A stretch of 39,533 nt of DNA from Propionibacteriaceae bacterium (GTDB lineage: Bacteria; Actinomycetota; Actinomycetes; Propionibacteriales; Propionibacteriaceae): contig JAISTQ010000041.1 in assembly GCA_031272505.1 (NCBI GenBank), positions 1-39,533 on the forward strand, read 5' to 3'. Positions 17,856 through 24,562 of the stretch are shown piece by piece (the stretch's first letter is position 1; each line of letters opens with the position of its first letter). The position numbers and the translations under genes were made by a program. Under the pieces are notes generated by a model that was not told the DNA's origin, searched no databases, and saw nothing but the letters and a program-made list of their open reading frames with translations.

Positions 17856-18548
17856 TCAGTTTTTCGGGCTGTACGGATTCTTGGAGTTGACGCTCTGGGC
17901 GGCTGAATTCCGGCGGCGAGTATGCCGGATTTCGACGCCGCCGAAGAGCGCCACTCCCTTGATAGTAATCCGCGGCATCCCGGCGCGCGGCGGAACCAGA
18001 TTTCTCGAATCGATGCCACCGAAGACACCGGACGCCTCGTTGACCACCTCGGTGCCCTCCGGCACGATGATGGTGATCCCGCCAAAGCACGCGCAGACGT
18101 TGATCCGCAACTCGGAGGCGGTGAGCCGGGCTTGAGTGAGATCCAAATCGATGCCCCCGAAGGCCGCAATCGCCGAGGTGGTGGGCCGGACCGTCCAATA
18201 CCCGGAGCGGTCATTCCCGCCGAACACCGCCACCACCGAATCCGTCACCGGTTCGCCCGGCGCCAACGGTTGGATGCCCTGAACCGCAGCCGCCCCGGTA
18301 CTTGCCGCCGTGGGCGTGTCCGCGATCAGATCACGGGTCAGCGGAATCAGATCGTCAAAAACTTGCGCCGCGCGCGCCTGGTCGATGCGCTCATCGCGCT
18401 CCGAGAGCAACAGCCGTCCCTCCGCAAAAGCGGAGTTCAACAGGCCGATCACATGCTCCCGATCACCATCCGTCACCGGCAGATCGCCGCCCACCGCCGG
18501 CCCAACATCCAGCGGCTCTTCCAGCGGCTCTTCTTGCTCAACACTCAT
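17856..18548 (-). CDS. DUF1707 protein with LiaF-like C-terminal domain
   Basis: This encodes 230 residues. The N-terminal DUF1707 (SHOCT-like) domain covers about residues 23-75, with VTDGDREHVIGLLNSAFAEG and LSERDERIDQARAA. After a linker, the C-terminal half has the repeated VFGG/AFGGI/CFGGITIIVPEG pattern of the LiaF-like envelope-stress domain. No membrane segment is evident, so it probably acts at the inner face of the membrane or in the cytosol. Such proteins are thought to sense or modulate cell-envelope stress, but the mechanism is unknown. The ATG at 18548 is chosen over TTG at 18554 because TAGGAT lies exactly six bases before it, giving a leaderless start. It converges on the LacI-type gene with 20 bases between stops. 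Confidence 0.87.
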   Translation of the reverse strand: MSVEQEEPLEEPLDVGPAVGGDLPVTDGDREHVIGLLNSAFAEGRLLLSERDERIDQARAAQVFDDLIPLTRDLIADTPTAASTGAAAVQGIQPLAPGEPVTDSVVAVFGGNDRSGYWTVRPTTSAIAAFGGIDLDLTQARLTASELRINVCACFGGITIIVPEGTEVVNEASGVFGGIDSRNLVPPRAGMPRITIKGVALFGGVEIRHTRRRNSAAQSVNSKNPYSPKN

Positions 18549-18560
18549 ACCCAAATCCTA
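18549..18560 (-). promoter_or_regulatory. -10 element TAGGAT of the DUF1707 gene (leaderless)
   Basis: TAGGAT (18560-18555), six bases, ATG. A G-rich block abuts it upstream. Confidence 0.6.
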
Positions 18561-18563
18561 GAA

Positions 18564-18600
18564 CCCCCTCACCCCTCCCTCCACCCAATCCCCCCACCCC
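18564..18600 (-). promoter_or_regulatory. G-quadruplex-forming motif at the DUF1707 promoter
   Basis: The minus strand carries six G runs of 3-6 bases separated by loops of 1-4 bases. It begins three bases upstream of the -10 and fills the -35 region. The G-rich strand is the coding strand. A folded quadruplex could alter promoter opening. Confidence 0.6.
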
Positions 18601-18933
18601 AAGGGAACACCGGGTGACAACCCTGACCTCAACTTCAGTTGAATCGAAGAGCCCAGGCGCTTTCACCCGTGGTTGCTCTGCCCCTTGCAGTCCACAAACC
18701 GTAGAATTTGTGCTCGTGGTCCAGCCCCCGTTGTACCGTGATGAGTTCTTGTAGTTACACGCGCGAAAAAGTGCAAGAACTCAAATATGAACGCCGATTC
18801 TCCTCCACCCCACGCCCTTTCGCCCGCGCCAGCACCCCTTCACGATGGCACGCCCCGATTCGCGGGCCCGACCTCTCCCCATGGCTTGCCAGCGGCCCGC
18901 GTTGTTTTCTGAAAATCTAAAAGCGGTGAGCGG
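18601..18933. other. Non-coding gap with hairpins between same-strand genes
   Basis: With the promoter and G-rich block, this makes a 385-base gap downstream of the DUF2510 gene and upstream of the DUF1707 gene. It contains the inverted repeat at 18742-18783 and an 8-bp stem CGCGGGCC (18861-18868) / GGCCCGCG (18894-18901), the latter a possible weak terminator of the DUF2510 gene. No supportable gene was seen. Confidence 0.55.
18742..18783. repeat. 10-bp perfect inverted repeat, 22-base loop
   Basis: TGAGTTCTTG (18742-18751) pairs with CAAGAACTCA (18774-18783). The loop contains CAC...GTG, which could extend pairing. No T run follows on either strand, so it is not an ordinary intrinsic terminator. 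It may be a dispersed intergenic hairpin element. Confidence 0.65.
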
Positions 18934-19872
18934 CTACTCGTCAACTTGCAAGGAAGCGATTGCAGCTTCGACGCCGGGTTCAGCCTCCGGAAAGTTGTTG
19001 GGTACTGAAGTGTAGAAGAGCGACCAGCGGGTGTCGCTGGTGGGGATGACGAATACTTTCACCTGCTCGCCGGTTGCTTCGAGGCCTACGGCAGAGAAGG
19101 TGATGGTGGCGTCGACCATCCAGCCGGTGTGCCCGGAGACGGTATGCGCTGCCCCGGTTTGGGTAGCCACGGTGATTTCATTGTCGTGATAGAACTCTCC
19201 GATGATGCACTGAAAGAGCAACTCCGCACCCTGCTGCGGGGAGGCGAACCCGTCGCCAACCGCAAGCTCGCCGATCAATACCGACGCACCCCAGTCGTGA
19301 TACCCGTCGTACCCGTATTCGTTGATATACCATTGCCCGCCGACCAGATAGCTGTACGCAGCCCGACTGTCCCAGGTGACTCCCTCCCACGGGGAAGGGA
19401 GCTTTTCATAGCTCATCAGCCCGCCATAGACGCGTCCGCCCTCCTCACGGGGTTTGAGTTCATCATTGGTCTCCGGGATCTTCGGGCAAGTGTCCACTGA
19501 CGGCGTCCCGATTGGATTCGAGCCCCCCGCGCCCGTCCAGTTGCCAGGGTTTGCGACAACGAACCAGATGCCTACCGCAAGCACCAGCACTACGGCGACC
19601 AGCACAATCCACCATGCCTTCGAAGACTTCGGCTGCTGGTAGTACTCCGGATAGGCGCTCACCGGTGCCGCATTCGGGTTGACGTTCCGCACCAGATAAT
19701 TCGCCGCTTGGGGTGGGGGAGTGTAAACCGGAGCCGGTTGCTGCGCTGGGCCGCTCACCGGTTGCCCGGCCGGGGGATTGTTGGTGACCGCCGTCGTCCA
19801 CGCGGCGCCGTCCCAATACCGGAATAGCCCCGGCATTCCGGCTGGATCTGGATACCACCCCGCCTGCTGCAT
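18934..19872 (-). CDS. DUF2510 single-pass membrane protein
   Basis: This encodes 312 residues from the ATG at 19872, which immediately gives the conserved DUF2510 motif GWYPDPAG...RYWDGAAWT (about 5-30), usually found at the cytosolic N-terminus of actinobacterial membrane proteins. A Pro/Gln-rich linker follows, then one membrane span (AWWIVLVAVVLVLAVGIWFV) near residues 85-105. An extracellular domain of about 200 residues follows with no known motif; it has three Cys (in DTCPK and LLFQC among others) and many aromatics. The longer frame to 19917 would start next to the tRNA and lacks start signals. TAGGAT lies seven bases before the ATG. Function unknown; membrane topology is inferred. 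Confidence 0.8.
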   Translation of the reverse strand: MQQAGWYPDPAGMPGLFRYWDGAAWTTAVTNNPPAGQPVSGPAQQPAPVYTPPPQAANYLVRNVNPNAAPVSAYPEYYQQPKSSKAWWIVLVAVVLVLAVGIWFVVANPGNWTGAGGSNPIGTPSVDTCPKIPETNDELKPREEGGRVYGGLMSYEKLPSPWEGVTWDSRAAYSYLVGGQWYINEYGYDGYHDWGASVLIGELAVGDGFASPQQGAELLFQCIIGEFYHDNEITVATQTGAAHTVSGHTGWMVDATITFSAVGLEATGEQVKVFVIPTSDTRWSLFYTSVPNNFPEAEPGVEAAIASLQVDE

Positions 19873-19885
19873 ATCCCCCATCCTA
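19873..19885 (-). promoter_or_regulatory. -10 element TAGGAT of the DUF2510 gene
   Basis: TAGGAT (19885-19880), seven bases (GGGGGAT), then ATG. The G-run is too close to the ATG to be a good ribosome site, so leaderless starting is the simpler reading. Confidence 0.5.
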
Positions 19886-19924
19886 TACGCGTTCCCCGGC
19901 ATCAATCGGCGCGCCAAGGGCGAG

Positions 19925-20017
19925 TGGCGGAGGCAGTGGGATTCGAACCCACGTGGGGATTCAACATCCCCTCCCGCTTAGCAGGCGGGCGCCATAGGCC
20001 GACTAGGCGATGCCTCC
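19925..20017 (-). tRNA. tRNA-Ser (anticodon GCU)
   Basis: The acceptor arms GGAGGCA (5' end at 20017) and TGCCTCC pair perfectly, with discriminator G and encoded CCA (19925-19928). The D-arm has the CCTAGTCGGCCTA form of class II serine tRNAs. The anticodon stem CCCGC/GCGGG encloses a loop with GCT. A long variable arm (GGGGATGTT...CCCC) and the T-loop GTTCGAATCC complete the 93-base gene. It reads AGU/AGC codons. Confidence 0.97.
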
Positions 20018-20029
20018 GGGCGTTCGTAT

Positions 20030-20059
20030 AGCCTACCTGTGCGGATCGGGGTTCGGCAA
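20030..20059 (-). promoter_or_regulatory. Promoter of tRNA-Ser
   Basis: TTGCCG (20059-20054), 18 bases, TAGGCT (20035-20030), 12 bases before the mature tRNA 5' end. Confidence 0.5.
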
Positions 20060-20064
20060 GGCGA

Positions 20065-20076
20065 TACCATTTGAGC
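20065..20076 (+). promoter_or_regulatory. -10 element TACCAT of the PfpI-family gene
   Basis: TACCAT (20065-20070), six bases (TTGAGC), ATG. No Shine-Dalgarno is visible. It is back to back with the tRNA promoter. Confidence 0.55.
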
Positions 20077-20616
20077 ATGGCAGATATTTCGGGAAAGAAA
20101 GTGGCGTTTTTGCTCAAACGCGGGTTCGAGCAGCCGGAGTTGACGGAGCCGTGGGCGGTGGTTGAGTCGGCCGGGGGCACGCCGGTGTTGGTGTCCGAAG
20201 AATATGGCACGATCACCGGGCTGATCCACGATTGGGATCGCGGGGATGACTTCAAGGTTGACGTCACGCTCGACGACGCCGATCCGGCTGATTATGACGC
20301 GCTGGTGCTGCCCGGCGGCACCCTGAACGCCGACAAGATCCGCACCAACGAGTTGGCTCAAGCCTTCGTCAAACACTTTTTTGAGACGAACAAGCCGGTG
20401 GCCTCGATTTGCCACGGCCCATGGATTTTAATCGAGATCGGCGCGGTGAAAGGCCGCACCATGACGTCCACCACCCGCATCCGCACCGACTTGGTAAATG
20501 CCGGGGCGACTTGGGTGGACGAGGAAGTCGTGGTCGACGGCAACCTGATCACCAGCCGGTCGCCACGGGACGTCGCCGCCTTCAACGCGGCCTTGATTTC
20601 CGCTTTAGAATCCTGA
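20077..20616 (+). CDS. PfpI/DJ-1 superfamily protein (class I glutamine amidotransferase-like)
   Basis: This encodes 179 residues, the normal size for one-domain PfpI-type proteins. The nucleophile-elbow Cys112-His113 in ASICHGPW and the upstream acidic pair in FEQPELTEP (E18 or E21) give the expected active-site layout. VLPGG (77-81) and the closing TSRSPRDVAAFN are family hallmarks. Members have been assigned as intracellular proteases, deglycases for glyoxal-modified proteins, or general stress proteins; the sequence does not decide which. Cytosolic, no signal peptide. It is monocistronic: divergent from tRNA-Ser and followed by the surface-protein gene, which has its own Shine-Dalgarno. 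Confidence 0.92.
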   Translation: MADISGKKVAFLLKRGFEQPELTEPWAVVESAGGTPVLVSEEYGTITGLIHDWDRGDDFKVDVTLDDADPADYDALVLPGGTLNADKIRTNELAQAFVKHFFETNKPVASICHGPWILIEIGAVKGRTMTSTTRIRTDLVNAGATWVDEEVVVDGNLITSRSPRDVAAFNAALISALES

Positions 20617-20724
20617 CGATCAAAGTGCTTTGCCCGGCGGTTTGTGCTAACTTACCGTCAGGTGAGGGGACGCCTTGGGAGCATTGGCTATGCTTTCAGG
20701 GTTGAGGTTTTGCGGGAGGTAGCC

Positions 20725-22485
20725 ATGTCCGTGCGAAAAGCTCTTATCGCGGCGTCGTCTTTATTCATCGTGCTTACTTGCGTGCACCCGATCTCGGCCA
20801 CCGCCGAGGGGGAGCGGCTCACCGAGGGCACCTTGCACCAGTTCTTCCCGGATGCCGGGCTGGCCCAGGCCGTCTATGACCGGATCGTCGAGGAAGAGGG
20901 GTACGTCACCCAGTGCTATGACCGCGAGGCCGAAGAAGCGGCCGACGGCGATCCGGACACCGATTTCGTGTGCACCATGGAGCATTGGTACGTGCCCACC
21001 AGCATCGACGTGGGCGTAGTGCAGGCCAGCGAGTTGGCGGCTTTCAACGGCTCCTTCCATGCGCCTGGCTACGGCATCAAGGACATCACCGGCATCAACT
21101 ACATCCATGTCGGCAACGGCCGCTTCCCGACTCTGAACCTGGAGAACAACGAGATCACCGCCATCCCCGACGGCGTCTTCGACGGGATGACGGACGTGTA
21201 CTCGCTCGGCTTGACGGGCAACCCGATCACCAAGCTGCAGGCGGGCGTCTTTGACGGACTCACCGGGCTTTTCCGGGTCATTATCCAGGGCAACCAGGAC
21301 GAGGACGGCAACGCGATTGGCAAGCTGGAGACCGTCGAGCCGGGAGCCTTCCGGAACATGACGAACCTGGCCTGGGTGGATCTCTCCTACAACCAGCTTT
21401 CCAGCCTGGAACCGGACACCTTCGTGGGGATGCACGGCAGCATCTCGATCAACCTGGGCTACAACAAGCTCACCGAACTGCCCGCCGCGCTGTTCGCCGA
21501 CATCCCGGAGTTGATGCTGAGCCTGAACGTCACTGGCAACCAGCTCACCGGTTTCCCGAACGGCCTCTTCGCGGCCGTCGAAGCGCCGGATCTGATCAAC
21601 TTGCAGTTCAACAACAACGCCATCTACGACATCTCGAACCTGCCCGAAGGCATGTGGTACCCCGAAGGGACGGGCCAAAAAGTCGTCCGCACCTTCTACG
21701 CGAACCAGCCGCTGGCTGGCACCCAGACTTTCACCCCCACCGCCGACCAGGTGATCATCAAGGGCTACACCTCGGGCGTCGAGGCGGGGCATCCGAGCTA
21801 TGACGGCACCAGCATCACCGCCGTCTTTTCCGACAAGGGGGAGTACCTGGAAGGTGAGATCGGCCCGATCGCCACTGAAGATGGCTCGCTGCAGATCGAA
21901 TCGTACAAGGTGCGCCTGGTGCGCTTCCCGTCGCTCGCCCCGAAAGAGGTGGAGGTGCCGGTCGGTTCCACCATCTCCATCAAGCCCGAGTTGGGCGCGC
22001 TGCTGGACGGCTACACCGCCAAGCTCTCCTACGAAGTCATCGAAGGGGCGTCGAATATCTCCGTGGACGCCAACGGCCAGGTGCTCGGCATGGTTTCCGG
22101 CTCCTCCGCGAAGGTTCGCGTCACGTTGACGACGCTGGAAGACCCGTCGCTGCTGCGTTCCGTCGAGTACGTGGTCACCGTGCCCGAACGCACCGAGAGC
22201 ACCGCCAGCCCGACGCCGAGCAGCACCAGTTCCACCACTGCGACTCCCTCGCCCAGCAGCGATCTGGACGATATCGACCCCGCAGACGATGACACCGAGT
22301 CGTGCATCCCCGCAGACGAGTACGACGAAGAGACCGACACCGGAGTGCCCTGCGTCACCGTCAATACTGACGGGGATGATGACGACACACTCGCCGTCAC
22401 TGGCGCCGCCGACTCCAACTGGGCCTACCTCGGCTTCGCCGTGGTGCTCATTGGCGCTGGCGCGGTTGCCTTGCGTCGCCGCTAA
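20725..22485 (+). CDS. Leucine-rich-repeat surface protein with LAVTG sortase signal
   Basis: This encodes 586 residues from the ATG at 20725 (GGGAGGT upstream; the in-frame extension to 20644 lacks a signal peptide). The signal peptide covers about 1-28 (VRKALIAASSLFIVL, ending SATA). Leucine-rich repeats span about 130-305, with eukaryotic-looking units such as LENNEITAIPDGVFDGM and LSYNQLSSLEPDTF. A BIG2-like Ig domain follows at about 405-487 (EVPVGSTISIKPEL...VVTVPE). A Ser/Thr/Pro linker and an Asp/Glu-rich stretch lead to LAVTG (556-560), a hydrophobic span and a terminal RRR. LAXTG rather than LPXTG is the signal favoured by class E sortases of high-GC Gram-positives. It is likely wall-anchored, for binding or adhesion (inference). 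Its stop overlaps the stop of idsA by three bases or so in the opposite direction. Confidence 0.9.
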   Translation: MSVRKALIAASSLFIVLTCVHPISATAEGERLTEGTLHQFFPDAGLAQAVYDRIVEEEGYVTQCYDREAEEAADGDPDTDFVCTMEHWYVPTSIDVGVVQASELAAFNGSFHAPGYGIKDITGINYIHVGNGRFPTLNLENNEITAIPDGVFDGMTDVYSLGLTGNPITKLQAGVFDGLTGLFRVIIQGNQDEDGNAIGKLETVEPGAFRNMTNLAWVDLSYNQLSSLEPDTFVGMHGSISINLGYNKLTELPAALFADIPELMLSLNVTGNQLTGFPNGLFAAVEAPDLINLQFNNNAIYDISNLPEGMWYPEGTGQKVVRTFYANQPLAGTQTFTPTADQVIIKGYTSGVEAGHPSYDGTSITAVFSDKGEYLEGEIGPIATEDGSLQIESYKVRLVRFPSLAPKEVEVPVGSTISIKPELGALLDGYTAKLSYEVIEGASNISVDANGQVLGMVSGSSAKVRVTLTTLEDPSLLRSVEYVVTVPERTESTASPTPSSTSSTTATPSPSSDLDDIDPADDDTESCIPADEYDEETDTGVPCVTVNTDGDDDDTLAVTGAADSNWAYLGFAVVLIGAGAVALRRR

Positions 22486-23558
22486 TCGCTGCGGATGGTG
22501 ATTTGGGTGGTGAGGGTCTGCAGGGCCTGGTTGGCGATGGGGGTGATTTGGAGGGATTCCAAGGCTTGCAGGGCGGTGGCGCGCGCCGATTCGATGTCGG
22601 TTTCGGTGGCGGCCAAGGCGCCGGAATCGGTGATCAGCTGACGGAGTTCGGCAAGCTCGGTGACGGAGAGTTCGGGCTGGTCGAAGAGTTGCTGGAAGCG
22701 GGCGCGGGCTGCCGGGCTGGCGAGTTCGAGGGTGTGGGCGACCAGTTTCGTCAGTTTCCCTTCGCGCAGGTCGTCGGCGGTGGGCTTGCCCGTCACCCCT
22801 TCGTCGCCAAACACGCCGAGGATGTCGTCACGGTATTGGAAAGCCCGGCCCAAGGCGGAGCCGAACTCGTCGAACTGCCGCAGCACAGTGCCGTCCGCCC
22901 GCGCCAACGCGGCACCCAACTGCAGCGGCTGGGTGATGGTGTAGCGGGAGGTCTTGTATTCGACGACCTTCTCGATGGCGGCGGCGTCGGCGGCCAGCAG
23001 ATCGAGGTACTGCCCGGCGTTCACTTCGGTGCGGATGTCGCTCAAAATCAGCAACGCGCCCTCAAAGGCGGTCTTCGGGAGCTGGACCCGTTCCACCATC
23101 TCGGCCGACCAACTCCACAGCAGGTTGCCCAGCAGGATCGCGCTCCCGGTGCCGAAAGCGGTGGCGTCCCCACTCAAACCCCGCTGCTGATGCAGCGCGG
23201 CAAACTCGCGGTGGACGGTGGGCGCGCCCCGGCGCAACGCGGAAGAATCCATCACGTCGTCGTGCACCAGCGCGCTGGCGTGCAGCAACTCCAGAGAGGC
23301 GGCGATGGCCGTCAACCAGTTCGGGACGGCGCGTTGCCCGTCGGCCAGCCCGACTGCCGCCCAGCCCCAAATACAGCAGGCCGCCCGAATCCGCTTGCCG
23401 CCACTGGTGAGCCGTTCGGCGGCGGCGATCAGCGGCTCGAACTCAGCGTCGATGTCGAGCAGTTGCGCCCGTTTGATCCGCAGGAACAGCGTGATCGCCT
23501 GCTGCACCTCGCGTTTCAAATCGGCGCTAATCGGCTGGGCTGGGTCTAGCTCGAACAC
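22482..23558 (-). CDS. idsA: Polyprenyl (geranylgeranyl-type) diphosphate synthase
   Basis: This 358-residue all-helical trans-prenyltransferase condenses isopentenyl diphosphate with an allylic diphosphate to give C20-range or longer prenyl chains for menaquinone, carotenoids or other isoprenoids. The first Asp-rich motif is HDDVMD (99-104), followed by RRGAPTVH. The second region reads QYRDDILGVFGD, the DDxxG form common in actinobacterial IdsA-like enzymes, and GKRIRA (54-59) binds substrate phosphate. Chain length cannot be fixed from sequence alone. The start is a GTG with TAGGTT six bases upstream and no ribosome site. It is divergent from metF across only 22 bases, and its 3' end overlaps the convergent surface-protein gene. 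Confidence 0.9.
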   Translation of the reverse strand: MFELDPAQPISADLKREVQQAITLFLRIKRAQLLDIDAEFEPLIAAAERLTSGGKRIRAACCIWGWAAVGLADGQRAVPNWLTAIAASLELLHASALVHDDVMDSSALRRGAPTVHREFAALHQQRGLSGDATAFGTGSAILLGNLLWSWSAEMVERVQLPKTAFEGALLILSDIRTEVNAGQYLDLLAADAAAIEKVVEYKTSRYTITQPLQLGAALARADGTVLRQFDEFGSALGRAFQYRDDILGVFGDEGVTGKPTADDLREGKLTKLVAHTLELASPAARARFQQLFDQPELSVTELAELRQLITDSGALAATETDIESARATALQALESLQITPIANQALQTLTTQITIRSD

Positions 23559-23570
23559 AGTCTTAACCTA
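23559..23570 (-). promoter_or_regulatory. -10 element TAGGTT of idsA
   Basis: TAGGTT (23570-23565), six bases (AAGACT), GTG. Its first two bases are shared with the metF -10 on the other strand. Confidence 0.65.
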
Positions 23571-23580
23571 CACTTAGCCC
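23569..23580 (+). promoter_or_regulatory. -10 element TACACT of metF
   Basis: TACACT (23569-23574), six bases (TAGCCC), ATG. The -35 region lies inside the idsA coding sequence. Confidence 0.65.
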
Positions 23581-24447
23581 ATGCCCACAATTGCGCAGTT
23601 GCTGGCGGAACCAGATCGCAAGACGATGTCTTTTGAGTTTTTCCCGCCCAAAGACGCCGCTGCCTTGGCGCAGTTGGAACAGGCGATCAAGGAGTTGGAG
23701 GGGCTGGGCCCGGATTTCATCTCGGTCACCTACGGGGCTTCGGGCTCCACCCGCGAGCGCACCATCGCGGCGACGGCTTTCATTCAGGAGCAGACCAGCG
23801 TGCAGACGATGGGGCATCTGACGTGTGTGTCTCAGTCGGTCGCGGAGATCGAAGGGGCGTTGCAGGCTTACCGGCAGGCTGGGGTGCGGCACATCTTGGC
23901 GCTGCGCGGCGATCCGCCGGGCGGGCCGACGGCTCCCTGGGTGCGCCACCCGGATGGCCTCGACAACGCCACCGAGCTAGTGCGGTTGGTGAAAGCGGCG
24001 GGGGATTTCTGTGTCGGCGTCGCCGCCTTTCCCGACGCCCACCCCGAGCATCACGACTTCGAGCTTGACGCCCGCATCCTCGCCGACAAACAGGCCGCCG
24101 GGGCCGAGTTCGCCGTCACCCAGCTCTTCTTCGGGGCCCACAAGTACTTCGAACTGGTAGCGCGGCTCCGCGCCCACGGCTGCACCCTGCCGGTGATTCC
24201 CGGCATCATGCCGATCACCAACGTCAGCCAGATCGAACGCTTCGCCGACCTCTCCGGCGCGGCCCTCCCCGCCGACCTCGTCTCCCGCCTCCAAGCCGTC
24301 CAAGACGACCGTGCCGCCGTCCGCGCCATCGGCATCGAGACCGCCGTCACCCTCTGCCGCGAACTCCTCGCCGGCGGCGCCCCCGGCCTGCACTTCTTCA
24401 CCCAGAACCGCTCCGCCGCCACCGCCGAAATCATGACCGCCCTGTAG
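23581..24447 (+). CDS. metF: 5,10-methylenetetrahydrofolate reductase
   Basis: This 288-residue FAD-containing TIM-barrel enzyme reduces methylene-tetrahydrofolate to methyl-tetrahydrofolate, the methyl donor for methionine synthase. Diagnostic motifs are SFEFFPPK (17-24) with the catalytic Glu, FISVTYGASG, THLTC-type GHLTCV (79-84 region), ILALRGDPP, and FFVTQ-like FAVTQLFF. The C-terminal GIETAVTLCRELL and PGLHFFTQNR complete the domain. The pairing with a prenyl synthase gene in divergent orientation is a recurrent actinobacterial arrangement. It converges on the HelD gene over a short repeat-containing spacer. No Shine-Dalgarno is seen; start geometry is leaderless. Confidence 0.95.
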   Translation: MPTIAQLLAEPDRKTMSFEFFPPKDAAALAQLEQAIKELEGLGPDFISVTYGASGSTRERTIAATAFIQEQTSVQTMGHLTCVSQSVAEIEGALQAYRQAGVRHILALRGDPPGGPTAPWVRHPDGLDNATELVRLVKAAGDFCVGVAAFPDAHPEHHDFELDARILADKQAAGAEFAVTQLFFGAHKYFELVARLRAHGCTLPVIPGIMPITNVSQIERFADLSGAALPADLVSRLQAVQDDRAAVRAIGIETAVTLCRELLAGGAPGLHFFTQNRSAATAEIMTAL

Positions 24448-24453
24448 CGGGAG

Positions 24454-24511
24454 TTGTCCTCGCTCCGTTTCGCTCGGCGCGGCTCCGCGAAATTGTCCTC
24501 GCTTCGCTCGG
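24454..24511. repeat. Direct repeat in the metF-helD spacer
   Basis: TTGTCCTCGCT followed by a CG-rich TTCGCTCGG-type ending occurs at 24454-24477 and, five bases shorter, at 24493-24511. It sits between convergent genes, where terminators would be expected. No clear T-tailed hairpin was found. Confidence 0.45.
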
Positions 24512-24562
24512 GCACCCTTGGTCCTCCCTAATGCCTCCGGCATGGTCGGACTGGATCCCCGA

